A stretch of 64,000 nucleotides of DNA from Salinarimonas soli (GTDB lineage: Bacteria > Pseudomonadota > Alphaproteobacteria > Rhizobiales > Beijerinckiaceae). Shown here in pieces: positions 37,651-46,716 of this stretch. The stretch is taken from assembly GCF_008386575.1 (NCBI RefSeq), contig NZ_VUOA01000005.1, positions 62,001 to 126,000 of the forward strand. The letters are read 5' to 3'. Positions within the stretch are counted from its first letter, which is position 1, and the number at the start of each line of letters is the position of its first letter. The notes under the pieces were generated by a model. It was not told the origin of the DNA. It searched no databases and saw nothing but the letters and a program-made list of their open reading frames with translations. Both the position numbers and the translations under genes were made by a program.

Positions 37651-38794
37651 TCGCGACGCGCCGGCGCACGAGGTCGCGGTCCGCCGTGACCTCGCACCCG
37701 TCGACGCGCAGCGTCGTGAAGTAAAGCTCCGCCTCGTCGCCCACGTCCTCGAAATTGCGCGACCGCGCCTCGTGGTCGAGGAGCGACGGGTAAGCGATGA
37801 GGCGCGGCCCCGAGGTGCAGGGATCGTCATAGAGCGTGCGCCCGGCGAGCAGCAGGCGCGGCTTGTCCCAGCGCAGGAGGTCGGCCGAGCTCGTGACGTA
37901 GAAGCCCGCTTCTGGAAAGTCCGCGCCGTCGCGGGACGCCTGGAAGACCGCGATCCAGGCACCCGTCCCACGATGGCGCACCACGCCGCCCACGGGCGCC
38001 GGGAAGGGGCCGACGGGCTTGCAGGCGCCGGGCGGTGCGCCCGGGCCGCGATAGGGATCCCGGTAGCGGACCGTGTAGTCCGTCCCGTTGAAGGCGCGCC
38101 AGGAGCCGGGATCGCCGGGGTTCCGGGTGCGCAGCAGGCAGGCGCCGGAGGGCTGGCCCGTCCAGCCGGTCGTGGCGATGAACACGTAGCGCCAGGGACC
38201 GTCCGAGACGATGTTGGAGGGGTTGAAGAAGCCCCGGTGCCGGCCCTGCTCGACTTCCTGCCCGAACGGCGCGCCCGCCACGACCCGGGGGACCTCCGGG
38301 CGGGCGAAGCTCGCGCCGCCGTTGCCCGACGTGACGCCGAGGATCGTGTTGTACCAGCACTGAAGATAGCCCTTGTGCCGGCAGCGCCCGGGGTGCCGGT
38401 TGGCCTGGTATTCGTGATGGACCAGGGCGTGCACGGTCCGGCCGTCCTCGGTCCAGGTCGCGGTGATCCAGCTCATGTCGTCGAATGCCGCCGGATCGGC
38501 GCGCCCGCCGGATGCTAGCACCAGCGTGCAATCGATCGCGAGGCGGGCGAGGCTCTCGCCGCGCAGGGCCCGGTTCTCGTGATGCAGCCCGAACACCACG
38601 ACCCGCCCCGCCCGGTCGCGGTAGGCCCGCACGGGTGCGTCGGGCATGTCGACAGGCGTGCAGCCGTCGCGCTTGGCCGAGAATACGGTCTCGGGCGGTC
38701 CGACGAGGGTCACGGCGGCAAGCGGGGGAGGGGAGGCCAGCGCAGCCTTCGTCATGAGGGCGAGCGCGCAGGCGAGGACGAGGAAGCGTGTCAT
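37628..38794 (-). CDS. Exported beta-propeller-like hypothetical protein
   Basis: 388 residues from the ATG whose complement is at 38792-38794, giving MTRFLVLACALALMTKAALA, a clean signal peptide; the frame extends further upstream without support. Repeated Trp/Gly blocks (GPWRYVFIATTGWTGQPSG, HRGTGAWIAVFQASRDG, GFYVTSSADLLRWDKPRLLL) look like blades of a five-bladed propeller of the GH43/GH32 type, where the last motif often ends a blade. Catalytic acids cannot be assigned. A carbohydrate-related periplasmic role is inference. Confidence 0.6.
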   Translation of the reverse strand: MTRFLVLACALALMTKAALASPPPLAAVTLVGPPETVFSAKRDGCTPVDMPDAPVRAYRDRAGRVVVFGLHHENRALRGESLARLAIDCTLVLASGGRADPAAFDDMSWITATWTEDGRTVHALVHHEYQANRHPGRCRHKGYLQCWYNTILGVTSGNGGASFARPEVPRVVAGAPFGQEVEQGRHRGFFNPSNIVSDGPWRYVFIATTGWTGQPSGACLLRTRNPGDPGSWRAFNGTDYTVRYRDPYRGPGAPPGACKPVGPFPAPVGGVVRHRGTGAWIAVFQASRDGADFPEAGFYVTSSADLLRWDKPRLLLAGRTLYDDPCTSGPRLIAYPSLLDHEARSRNFEDVGDEAELYFTTLRVDGCEVTADRDLVRRRVAIKLWASP

Positions 38795-38871
38795 CTTGGG
38801 TCGATCGGGCGCATGGCGCCACCCTATGCTAGGTTGATGCCAACAAGAGCATCCCTGGGGGCACCACATCC

Positions 38872-39462
38872 ATGACGCTGCTGATTCTCGGCCTGATCCT
38901 GTTCCTCGGCACCCATGCCTTCACCATGGCGCGCGGGCCGCGCGAACGGCTCATCGCACGGCTCGGTGAGGGACCCTACAAGGGCGGGTACTCGCTTCTT
39001 TCCCTCGCCGGCCTGGTGCTCGTCGGCGCAGGATACGACGCCTATCGGGCCGGCGGCTACATCCCCGTCTGGAACCCGCCCTTTTGGTTCGGCCACATCT
39101 CGCTCCTCCTGATGCTCGCCGCCTTCATTCTCTTCGTCGCGGCCTATGTGCCAGGCCGGATCAAGGCGACGGTGAAGCATCCAATGCTCGCGGGCGTGAA
39201 GGTCTGGGCGCTCGCTCATCTTCTCGCCAATGGCGATCTCGGCTCCATGCTGCTTTTCGGCTCCTTCCTGGCCTGGGCGGTCGCGGCCCGCATCAACGTG
39301 AAGCATCGCTCCATCGCCTCCCAGCACCTGGGGCCCGCCGTCGCCGCAGGCGGCCTCCGCAACGATCTCATGGCGGTGGGGATCGGCACGGCCGCCTATC
39401 TCGCCTTCGCGGTATGGCTCCACCCCTGGCTCATCGGCGTGAACGTGCTGCCCGGGCGCTGA
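38872..39462 (+). CDS. NnrU family membrane protein
   Basis: 196 residues, about six membrane helices. Conserved NnrU features: LFLGTHAFTMARGPRERLIA at residues ~10-29, LGEGPYKGGYSLLSLAGLV, and VKHPMLAGVKVWALAHLLAN with its His residues in the membrane. NnrU is required for nitrite/NO reductase expression in some Rhodobacterales; other homologues occur in carotenoid (Z-ISO) metabolism, so the role here is open. No denitrification genes are nearby. Confidence 0.88.
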   Translation: MTLLILGLILFLGTHAFTMARGPRERLIARLGEGPYKGGYSLLSLAGLVLVGAGYDAYRAGGYIPVWNPPFWFGHISLLLMLAAFILFVAAYVPGRIKATVKHPMLAGVKVWALAHLLANGDLGSMLLFGSFLAWAVAARINVKHRSIASQHLGPAVAAGGLRNDLMAVGIGTAAYLAFAVWLHPWLIGVNVLPGR

Positions 39463-39556
39463 CGGGGCCGCCGCGCCCTCGCCACGGGGGAGAACCTGTG
39501 ATAGGGCCACGCCGAAGAGGACGCCGGCTCCCGCGTCCGCCACGGTTTTCGAGGCC

Positions 39557-40216
39557 ATGAACGAGTTCTTCCGCGAGGTCGACGAGGAATATCGCCGCGA
39601 TCGCATCGCGAATTTCTGGCGGCGCTACAGCGGGCTCGTGGTCGGGCTCCTCATCGTGCTCGTCGCCGGCATCGGCGGTTGGCGCTACTGGCAATATGCC
39701 GAGCGCTCCCGGGCCGAGGCGGCCGCGATGCAGTACCAGGACGCCGTGGCCCTCGCGGCAGGCGGCGACGGCGAGGCGACCCAGAAGGCCCTCGAAACCC
39801 TCGCGACATCCGGACCGGAGGGCTACAAGGCGCTCGCCCAGTTCCGGCTCGCGGCCGAGAAGGGGCGGCAGAACGCGCAAGACGGCGCGACAGCCTTCGA
39901 CGCGCTGGCGGCCAATGCCTCTGTCCCGGCGAACCTCCAGGATCTCGCGCGCCTGCGTGCCGCCATGCTGCGCCTCGACACCGCCCCCGATCAGGCGCTC
40001 CCGGCGCTCGAGCGCCTCGTGACGCCTGGCGGCATCTTCCGCCATACGGCACGCGAGATGCTGGGCCTCGCCGCCCTACGGCGCGGCGACTTCGACGCCG
40101 CTGGGCGCTGGTTCGACCAGATCGCCGCCGATCGCGAGACCCCCGCGAACCTGCGCAGCCGGCTGGAGATCTATGCGGGCCTGACCGCGGGCGGTCCGGT
40201 CCAGATCACGCAATGA
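39557..40216 (+). CDS. YfgM-like tetratricopeptide membrane protein
   Basis: 219 residues. N-terminal [20 protein letters not shown] precedes one membrane helix (residues ~27-47), after which the protein is helical with TPR-like repeats ([32 protein letters not shown]). This is the tetratricopeptide repeat-like family of YfgM, a SecYEG-associated periplasmic-chaperone partner; in enterics yfgM-yfgL(bamB)-der are adjacent, and here der also follows (97 bp), but bamB is missing between them. Confidence 0.82.
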   Translation: MNEFFREVDEEYRRDRIANFWRRYSGLVVGLLIVLVAGIGGWRYWQYAERSRAEAAAMQYQDAVALAAGGDGEATQKALETLATSGPEGYKALAQFRLAAEKGRQNAQDGATAFDALAANASVPANLQDLARLRAAMLRLDTAPDQALPALERLVTPGGIFRHTAREMLGLAALRRGDFDAAGRWFDQIAADRETPANLRSRLEIYAGLTAGGPVQITQ

Positions 40217-40313
40217 GCGGGCGCGCAGGGACGGGCCTGGCGCCGAATCCGCGCGCCGCGCGTTGCCCGAATCGGGTGGGCGGCGAATCGCCCCCGGGGA
40301 GCACGCGCCTGTC

Positions 40314-41669
40314 ATGACGACGCCGACCTTCGCCATCGTCGGCCGACCGAATGTCGGCAAATCGACCCTGTTCAACCGGCTGGTCGGCCGGAAGCTCGCG
40401 CTGGTCGACGACCGCCCCGGGGTGACGCGCGACCGGCGCGAGGGCGACGGACGGCTCGGCCATCTCGCCTTCCGCATCATCGACACGGCGGGCCTGGAGG
40501 AGGCGGACGAGGGCTCGCTGCTGGGGCGCATGCGGGCCCAGACCGAGGCTGCGATCCAGGACGCGGACGTCGTCCTGTTCGTCATCGACGCCCGTACGGG
40601 CCTCCTCCCGGCGGACCGTCCGTTCGCCGAGCTCGTCCGCCGCTCGGGCAAACCCGTGATCCTCCTCGCCAACAAGGCCGAGGGGGCGGCTGGCCTGTCC
40701 GGTGCCTACGAGGCTTTCGGCCTGGGCCTCGGCGATCCAGTCGCGATCTCGGCCGAGCACGGCGAGGGGCTTGGCGAGCTGTTCGCCGCGCTCTCGCAGT
40801 TTTTTCCCGAGGACGACGACGAGGAGGATGGGGATGAGGCGGATGCGCCCGGCAAGCCCCTCCACGTCGCTATCGTCGGGCGCCCGAACGCGGGCAAGTC
40901 GACGCTGATCAACCGGATGGTGGGGGAGGAGCGCCTCCTCACCGGCCCCGAGGCGGGCATCACGCGCGACTCGATCTCGCTCGACTGGGAATGGCGCGGC
41001 CGCGGGGTGAAGCTGTTCGACACGGCGGGCCTGCGCAAGCGTGCCCGGGTCGAGGACAAGCTCGAGAAGCTCTCCGTCGCCGACGCCCTGCGAGCCGTGC
41101 GCTTCGCGGAAGTCGTCGTGGTGCTCCTCGACGCGACGATCCCGTTCGAGAAGCAGGACCTCACCATCGTCGACCTGATCGAGTCCGAGGGGCGGGCCCT
41201 CGTCATCGGGCTCAACAAATGGGACCTCGTGGCGGACCGGCCGGGCCTTCTCAAGGAACTGCGCGAGGACGCGACGCGCCTCCTCCCGCAGGTGCGCGGC
41301 GCCGCCGTCGTGCCGCTCTCGGGGCTTGCCGGGGAGGGGATCGACCGGCTCATGCAGGCGGTCACCGACACCTACGAGGTCTGGAACAAGCGCATCTCGA
41401 CCCCACGCATCAACCGCTGGCTCGCCGACGCCCTCTCGGCGAACCCGCCGCCGGCGGTGTCGGGCCGGCGCATCAAGATCCGCTACATGACGCAGGTGAA
41501 GGCCCGCCCGCCCCACTTCGCGATCTTCGGCAACCAGCTCGACGCCCTGCCGAAATCCTATACCCGATACCTCGTGAACGGCATTCGCGAAGCCTTCGAG
41601 CTCCCCGGCGTGCCGATCCGCTTGTCCCTGCGCACGAGCAAGAACCCGTTCGACCGGGAGAAGCGCTAG
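40314..41669 (+). CDS. der: Ribosome biogenesis GTPase Der (EngA)
   Basis: 451 residues from the ATG at 40314. Two consecutive G domains: [16 protein letters not shown] (P loop 1, residues ~9-24) and [16 protein letters not shown] (P loop 2, residues ~188-203), with DTAGLEE and DTAGLRK switch II motifs and NKAE / NKWD specificity motifs. The KH-like C-terminal domain ends [11 protein letters not shown]. An acidic linker ([11 protein letters not shown]) joins the two G domains. Acts in 50S assembly. Confidence 0.97.
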   Translation: MTTPTFAIVGRPNVGKSTLFNRLVGRKLALVDDRPGVTRDRREGDGRLGHLAFRIIDTAGLEEADEGSLLGRMRAQTEAAIQDADVVLFVIDARTGLLPADRPFAELVRRSGKPVILLANKAEGAAGLSGAYEAFGLGLGDPVAISAEHGEGLGELFAALSQFFPEDDDEEDGDEADAPGKPLHVAIVGRPNAGKSTLINRMVGEERLLTGPEAGITRDSISLDWEWRGRGVKLFDTAGLRKRARVEDKLEKLSVADALRAVRFAEVVVVLLDATIPFEKQDLTIVDLIESEGRALVIGLNKWDLVADRPGLLKELREDATRLLPQVRGAAVVPLSGLAGEGIDRLMQAVTDTYEVWNKRISTPRINRWLADALSANPPPAVSGRRIKIRYMTQVKARPPHFAIFGNQLDALPKSYTRYLVNGIREAFELPGVPIRLSLRTSKNPFDREKR

Positions 41670-41772
41670 GCATCGGCCGTTTTGAAAAGCTCAAGCTTTC
41701 AAAGAGCTTGGGCGCAGTTTCCGGGTTTGTTCCCGAACCGCCGCTCTCCTGCGGCGTTCTCCCTGTCATGAA

Positions 41773-41789
41773 GCGGGCCCAAGGCCCGC
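41773..41789 (+). other. Hairpin in the 5' leader of the following gene
   Basis: GCGGGCC (41773-41779), loop CAA, GGCCCGC (41783-41789), directly before the ribosome site and ATG at 41807. No T run follows. Confidence 0.35.
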
Positions 41790-41806
41790 CGTACGGGAGT
41801 TCATCC

Positions 41807-42241
41807 ATGAAGACGCTTACGCTCGGTCTCGCCGCCGCCCTCGTGGCCGGCACGGCCCTCGTCGCGGCCCCGGATCGCGCCTCCGCGCAGGTCGGGATCT
41901 CGGTCGGCTTCGGGAGCGGCTACGGCTACGATCCGGCCTACGACGACGATTTCGGCTGGGGCCCGCGCTACCAGCCCCAGACCGTGTACGGCTACGGCTA
42001 CAACGCGCCGCCAGCCTATGGCTACGGCTCGCCCTATGCAGCCCAGCCCGTCGTCAGCACACGCCGCGTGATCGTGCAGGACGATTACCAGCCCCGCCGC
42101 GTGGTCCGCGAGGTCTACGAGCCCCGCCGGGTCGTCGTGCGCCGGAACGTCGTCACGCCGCGCCGGGTCGTGACCCGCTCCTACCGGACGGCGCCCGGCC
42201 GGGTGATCACCGGCCCCGTCGCGCGCGTGCGCAACTACTGA
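41807..42241 (+). CDS. Small exported Tyr/Arg-rich protein
   Basis: 144 residues from the ATG at 41807. Signal peptide ends near DRASAQ (residue ~27). The next ~45 residues are rich in Gly and Tyr (GSGYGYDPAYDDDFGWGP). The C-terminal half is basic with repeated RRV units (QPRRVVREVYEPRRVVVRRN and more), ending in RVRNY. Unknown family, but the same composition class as the Gly/Tyr-rich protein at 35946, so both may belong to the envelope. It is not in an operon with der (137-bp gap with a hairpin). Confidence 0.65.
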   Translation: MKTLTLGLAAALVAGTALVAAPDRASAQVGISVGFGSGYGYDPAYDDDFGWGPRYQPQTVYGYGYNAPPAYGYGSPYAAQPVVSTRRVIVQDDYQPRRVVREVYEPRRVVVRRNVVTPRRVVTRSYRTAPGRVITGPVARVRNY

Positions 42242-42265
42242 TCGGACCACCTTGGGGCGCATGAG

Positions 42266-42291
42266 CGGCCGCATCCGCAGGGGTGCGGCCG
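42266..42291 (+). terminator. Weak terminator hairpin
   Basis: 8-bp GC stem (42266-42273 with 42284-42291) with a 10-base loop and only two T after it, 24 bases past the stop of the exported protein gene. Confidence 0.45.
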
Positions 42292-42339
42292 TTCCCGTGG
42301 CCATGACAGGCCAAAAAGCTTATGTTAGGGACGCCTCAC

Positions 42340-42416
42340 GGCCCCGTAGCTCAGCTGGATAGAGCAACTGCCTTCTAAGCAGTAGGTCCCTGGTTCGAGC
42401 CCAGGCGGGGTCGCCA
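42340..42416 (+). tRNA. tRNA-Arg (anticodon TCT)
   Basis: 77 nt. Acceptor GGCCCCG (42340-42346) pairs with CGGGGTC (42406-42412, one G-T pair), discriminator G, CCA encoded. Anticodon stem ACTGC/GCAGT with loop CTTCTAA gives TCT, reading AGA. Confidence 0.96.
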
Positions 42417-42651
42417 GCCCGCGGCGAAGCGGGTGGGGGCGCTCCCAAGATCCTGATTCCAGTCCTGGCCCGTCCAGCGAATCCAGCGTTTGCGCAGGAG
42501 AACGTACCTGTTGATGGACACGGGTCGGCGTGACACCTTCCCGGCCGTTCAGCACCGCAGAAGGAGACGACGGCGGCGTGCCGGAGGCACGCCAGGAGCC
42601 GCGCGCCCGGCGCGCGGGAAGGACAATCGTGGGCAACGAGGGAGCATCGGC

Positions 42652-43113
42652 ATGAGCGACACGAAGCTGCGCGGGTTCGTGGGCAAGGCATTGGCACGCA
42701 AGCGGATCGGGTTCGGGGACGTGCGCCGGCTCCAGCGCGACATCCTGCCCGCGGGCCTCACCGGGCGCGAGGACGCCGAGGCGCTCCTGGGGCTCGACCA
42801 GGCTGTGTCGCGGGCCGATCCGGCGTGGGCCGATTACCTCGCGACCGCGGTCAAGGACCTCGCCCTCGCGGGCGGGGGCGGCATCGACCGGGACACCGCC
42901 GAGTGGCTGGTCGCGGTGCTCTCCCGCCGCCCGAGGACGGGGCTTGCGATCGCCCGCGAGATCGTGCTCGAGGCTCGTGCCGTGGACGGCGTCCTCCTCG
43001 CCTTCGTCGAGGGCGCGCGGGGCCGGGCACGCCATGATCGGGCCATCGAGGAGCCGGCAATGGGCCAGCCGCCGCTTCGCGAACGCGTGCTGCCCTGCGA
43101 GCAGATCGCCTGA
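42652..43113 (+). CDS. Hypothetical protein
   Basis: 153 residues from the ATG at 42652, preceded by GAGGGAG. Soluble, mostly helical, with no signal peptide and no cysteine except one near the end. Segments such as GFGDVRRLQRDILPAGLTGRED and ADPAWADYLATAVKDLALAG (split here) are typical of a conserved Hyphomicrobiales family of unknown function, but I cannot name it. The 235 bp between tRNA-Arg and this gene show no other ORF of note. Confidence 0.6.
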   Translation: MSDTKLRGFVGKALARKRIGFGDVRRLQRDILPAGLTGREDAEALLGLDQAVSRADPAWADYLATAVKDLALAGGGGIDRDTAEWLVAVLSRRPRTGLAIAREIVLEARAVDGVLLAFVEGARGRARHDRAIEEPAMGQPPLRERVLPCEQIA

Positions 43114-43306
43114 CCCGGCTACCGGCGGTCGCCCTCGTGCGGTCGTCCGGACCTCTCCCGATTTGACATTTCGGCCCGGATACCGGAATGACCCCCCGCC
43201 GGATCGGAGCGTTTCGCCGCCGGCCGCGTCCACGAGCAGGCGTCATTGCGCCGTGGGCCATCCCGCGCGGCGGCCCGTTGCCGGCGCGACCTCCCGGAGC
43301 CCGAGG

Positions 43307-45028
43307 ATGACGAGTCTCACCCTGGCGGATCGCTCATCGGTCGCGCGCCTCTCGCACGCCGTCGGTCTCGACCGCCTCTTCGCCTTCATCGAAACGGGCC
43401 ACCGGCGCGCCTGCGCCGTGCTGCTCCTCGTCTCGCTCGCCTGTTTCCTGCCCGGCTTCGTCTCGCTCCAGCCCATGGACCGCGACGAGCCCCGCTTCGC
43501 CCAAGCCTCGAAGCAGATGCTGGAGACGGGCGACTTCGTCGATATCCGCTTCCAGGACGAGGCCCGGCACAAGAAACCGATCGGGATCTACTGGCTCCAG
43601 AGCGCCACGGTGGCCGCCGCCGAGGGTCTCGGCGTGCCGGAGGCCCGGGCCACGATCGCAGTCTATCGGCTGCCCTCGCTCGTGGGCGCGCTTGCCACGG
43701 TGCTCCTCACCTATTGGGCGGCGCTGGCCTTCGCGGGACGGCGCGTCGCGTTCGTCTCCGCGCTCCTGATGGCCACCTCCGTCATCCTCATGGCGGAGGC
43801 GCGCCTCGCCAAGACGGACGCCGTGCTCGCCGCCTGCTCCGTCGGCGCGATGGGAGGGCTCGCCCGGGCCTATCTCCAGCGTGAGCTCGCCCGCCTGCCC
43901 GCGGGCACGGCGCTCGGCTTCTGGATCGCGATCTCGCTCGGCATCCTGGTGAAGGGGCCGATGATCGTGATGTTCGCGGGCTTCGCGGCGGTTGTCCTGT
44001 CTGTGCGCGAGCGCTCAGCCCGCTGGCTCCTGGCCCTGCGCCCCGGATTCGGGCTCCTGCTGACCCTGGCTCTCGTGGCACCCTGGTTCGTGGCGATCCT
44101 CGCCAAAAGCGGCGGCGCCTTCTTCAAGGCTTCCGTTGGGCAGGATCTCGTCGGCAAGGTCGGGACCGCGCAGGTCCAGCACTGGGCGCCGCCGGGCACC
44201 TATCTCCTGGTCTTCTTCGGTACATTCTGGCCCGGCGCCATCCTGGCCGCCATCGCGGTTCCCTTCGCTTGGATCAACCGGCGCGAGGACGCGGTCGCGT
44301 TCACGATCGCCTGGGTGGTCCCCTCCTGGATCGTCTTCGAGGCCGTCCCGACGAAGCTCCCGCACTATGTGATGCCGCTCTATCCGGCGATCGCCGTCCT
44401 GACGGCCATCGCGATCGCGCGCGGCTTCGTCGGCCCGCACCGGCCGCTCGCGCGCATCTCCACGCTCCTTCTCCCCGGCATCCCGCTCGCGGCCGCCATC
44501 GGCCTCGCCGTCGCGGCCTGGACCCTCGACGGGACCCTGCCCGTGGCCGGGACCGCCGTCACGCTCGCCGCGGCGCTCGTCGGCCTCTTCGCCTGGCGCG
44601 CGTTCCTGCGCGGCGAGGTCTGGCGCACGGCCCTCGTCGGCGCGGGCGCATCGGTGCTCTTCGTCACGGGGGTGCTTGGGCTCACCCAGCCGGTCCTGCG
44701 CTCGCTGAAGCTCTCGCCCCGCCTCGCCGAGGTGTCGCGCGGTCTCGACTGCCCGGCGCCCGCGATCGCCACGGTCGGCTACCGCGAGCCGAGCCTCGTG
44801 TTCCTGACCCGGACGGACCTCGACATGCTGGACACGGGCGAGGATGCCGCGGCGTTCCTCGGCGACGGCCCCTGCCGCCTCGTCTTCGTCGAGCGCCGCT
44901 TCGAGGATGCCTTCCAGGCGGCCGCGGCGGGGCTCCCGGTCAGGCCCGCTCTCGTGACGCGCGTCGCCGGCTTCAACATTAATGGCGGACGGCGCCTCGA
45001 CATCGGCGCCTATATGGTGAGGCCGTGA
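43307..45028 (+). CDS. ArnT-like (GT83) polyprenyl-phosphate sugar glycosyltransferase
   Basis: 573 residues from the ATG at 43307 (GAGG just before); about 12 membrane helices. The periplasmic catalytic loop signature is PMDRDEPRFAQASKQMLETG (Asp-Glu pair, residues ~60-79) followed by RFQDEARHKKPIGIYWLQSA, as in ArnT/PMT enzymes. Family members move a sugar from undecaprenyl or dodecaprenyl phosphate to lipid A or core. The stop overlaps the GTG start of the next gene (a GT2 enzyme), so the two are coupled. Confidence 0.9.
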   Translation: MTSLTLADRSSVARLSHAVGLDRLFAFIETGHRRACAVLLLVSLACFLPGFVSLQPMDRDEPRFAQASKQMLETGDFVDIRFQDEARHKKPIGIYWLQSATVAAAEGLGVPEARATIAVYRLPSLVGALATVLLTYWAALAFAGRRVAFVSALLMATSVILMAEARLAKTDAVLAACSVGAMGGLARAYLQRELARLPAGTALGFWIAISLGILVKGPMIVMFAGFAAVVLSVRERSARWLLALRPGFGLLLTLALVAPWFVAILAKSGGAFFKASVGQDLVGKVGTAQVQHWAPPGTYLLVFFGTFWPGAILAAIAVPFAWINRREDAVAFTIAWVVPSWIVFEAVPTKLPHYVMPLYPAIAVLTAIAIARGFVGPHRPLARISTLLLPGIPLAAAIGLAVAAWTLDGTLPVAGTAVTLAAALVGLFAWRAFLRGEVWRTALVGAGASVLFVTGVLGLTQPVLRSLKLSPRLAEVSRGLDCPAPAIATVGYREPSLVFLTRTDLDMLDTGEDAAAFLGDGPCRLVFVERRFEDAFQAAAAGLPVRPALVTRVAGFNINGGRRLDIGAYMVRP

Positions 45029-45789
45029 CCCCTCTCGCGTTCGGGACCGAAGCCGCCCCCCGCCTCGCCGTTGTGGTTCCCGTGCGCAACGAGGCGCCCA
45101 ACGTCGCGCCTTTGGTGGCCGAGATCGAGGCCGCCTGCGCGGCCCTTGGCTCGTTCGAGGTGGTGTACGTGGACGACGGCTCCACCGACGACACCCGCGC
45201 CGAGATCGTGCGGCTCGCGGCCGAGCGCCCATGGCTGCGCGTGGTGAGCCATGCCGAGAGCTGCGGCCAGAGCGCGGCGGTGAGGACGGGCGTGCGCGCC
45301 GCGCGGGCTCCCGTCGTGGTCACCCTCGACGGAGACGGGCAGAACGATCCAGCCTTCATCCCGCCTCTGGTGCGGGCGCTCGACGAGGGCGGGGAGGCGA
45401 CCGGGCTCGTCGCCGGACAGCGTCTCGGGCGCAAGGACACCGGCTTCAAGCGCATGCAGTCGCGCATCGCCAACGGGGTGCGCGGGCGCGTCCTGCGGGA
45501 CGGCACCCGCGACACGGGCTGCGGCCTGAAGGCGTTCCGCCGCGACGTCTATCTCGGCTTGCCCTATTTCGACGCCTTGCACCGCTTCATGCCGGCCCTG
45601 GTGACCCGCGAGGGTTACGGGGTCGCCCATGTCGACGTGGTGGACCGTCCGAGGCTCGCCGGCCAATCGAATTACGGGATGTTCGACCGCCTCTGGGTCG
45701 GCATCCTCGACCTTGCCGGCGTCTGGTGGCTCATCCGCCGGCGCCGCCGGGTGCCCCGGATCCTGGAGACCCCGGCCCATGATCGCTGA
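45025..45789 (+). CDS. GT2 glycosyltransferase (DPM1/ArnC/RgtE-like)
   Basis: 254 residues from the GTG at 45025, overlapping the preceding stop by 4 bases. The GT-A fold shows VVVPVRNEAPNVAPLVAEIE (residues ~16-35), EVVYVDDGSTDDTRAEIV (first DxD region) and VVTLDGDGQNDPAFIP. There is no C-terminal membrane pair, unlike ArnC, so it is of the compact DPM1 type. Expected reaction: nucleotide-sugar plus polyprenyl phosphate gives the lipid-linked sugar donor for the upstream ArnT-like enzyme. Confidence 0.9.
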   Translation: MTPLAFGTEAAPRLAVVVPVRNEAPNVAPLVAEIEAACAALGSFEVVYVDDGSTDDTRAEIVRLAAERPWLRVVSHAESCGQSAAVRTGVRAARAPVVVTLDGDGQNDPAFIPPLVRALDEGGEATGLVAGQRLGRKDTGFKRMQSRIANGVRGRVLRDGTRDTGCGLKAFRRDVYLGLPYFDALHRFMPALVTREGYGVAHVDVVDRPRLAGQSNYGMFDRLWVGILDLAGVWWLIRRRRRVPRILETPAHDR

Positions 45790-46108
45790 CCTCTATCATC
45801 AGCTCGGCGGCTACCTGCACGCCGTGTTCGTGCTCAACCTCGACGTCGTGGTGCTGGTCGGACTTATCGGCCAGCTCTTGTTCACGGCGCGCTTCCTCGT
45901 GCAGTGGATCGCGAGCGAGCGTGCGGGCCGCAGCGTGGTGCCGGTGTCGTTCTGGTTCCTGTCGATCGGCGGCGGGCTGATCCTCCTCGGCTACGCCCTC
46001 TACCGCAAGGACCCCGTCTTCATCCTCGGCCAGAGCCTCGGCACCCTGATCTATGTCCGCAACCTGATGCTGATCTCGCGGGAACGGCGCGAGCGCTCCG
46101 ATGCCTGA
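45779..46108 (+). CDS. LpxB N-terminal-domain (LABD) small membrane protein
   Basis: 109 residues from the ATG at 45779, overlapping the GT2 stop by 11 bases. Three or four short membrane helices; LIGQLLFTARFLVQWIASER and VVPVSFWFLSIGGGLILLGY are the signature of the lipid-A-disaccharide synthase N-terminal domain family (not the catalytic part of LpxB). Such proteins accompany GT2/GT83 pairs and are thought to be partners or flippase-like subunits for lipid-linked sugars. Coupled to the next gene by an 8-base overlap. Confidence 0.88.
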   Translation: MIADLYHQLGGYLHAVFVLNLDVVVLVGLIGQLLFTARFLVQWIASERAGRSVVPVSFWFLSIGGGLILLGYALYRKDPVFILGQSLGTLIYVRNLMLISRERRERSDA

Positions 46109-46700
46109 GGCGGACGCCGCCTTCGCCGACAACCTGCCCGCGACGCTGGCGAGGGCCTTCGACTGTCTCGCGCTCGGCTGCACCGACCGCCGGTCCGCCG
46201 CCCATGCCCCGGCGCTCGCGACGATCGGCCTCGACGGGCGTCCGCGCCTGCGTACCGTCGTGCTGCGGGCGTTCGACCCCGGCGTCCGCAGGCTTCGTTT
46301 CCACACGGATCGGCGCAGCGAGAAGACGGCGGAGCTCGCCCGCGACGCCCGGGTCGCGCTGCACGTCTACGACGCGGCCGCGAAGTTCCAGGTCCGTCTG
46401 GAGGGTGTGGCGACGGTCCATCACGACGACGCCGTCGCCGACGCCGCCTGGGCGTCGTCGCGTCCCTTCAGCCGCGTCTGCTACGCGACGAGCCCGGCGC
46501 CCGGCGCGTCGATTCCGGAGGGCGGCGCCTACACCCAGCCCACGCCGGAGGGGGCGGACGGCGGACGGGGCAACTTCGCCGCGGTGCTCGTGCGGATCGA
46601 GCGCCTTGAGACGCTCTATCTCGCCTTCTCGGGTCACCGCCGCGCGCTCTTCGCGTGGCGGACGGGAGCCGAGCCAGAGGCGACCTGGCTCGTCCCATGA
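46101..46700 (+). CDS. Pyridoxamine 5'-phosphate oxidase family flavoprotein
   Basis: 199 residues. The split-barrel FMN fold is visible: ALATIGLDGRPRLRTVVLRA (residues ~39-58), LRFHTDRRSEKTAELARD, and KFQVRLEGVATVHHDD. The C-terminal PdxH dimerisation domain is short and lacks its RL-H motif, so it is a PNPOx-like FMN protein rather than PdxH itself. It overlaps the LABD gene and ends 16 bp before the convergent metC gene. Confidence 0.82.
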   Translation: MPEADAAFADNLPATLARAFDCLALGCTDRRSAAHAPALATIGLDGRPRLRTVVLRAFDPGVRRLRFHTDRRSEKTAELARDARVALHVYDAAAKFQVRLEGVATVHHDDAVADAAWASSRPFSRVCYATSPAPGASIPEGGAYTQPTPEGADGGRGNFAAVLVRIERLETLYLAFSGHRRALFAWRTGAEPEATWLVP

Positions 46701-46716
46701 TCGTCGGCGCCGAACC

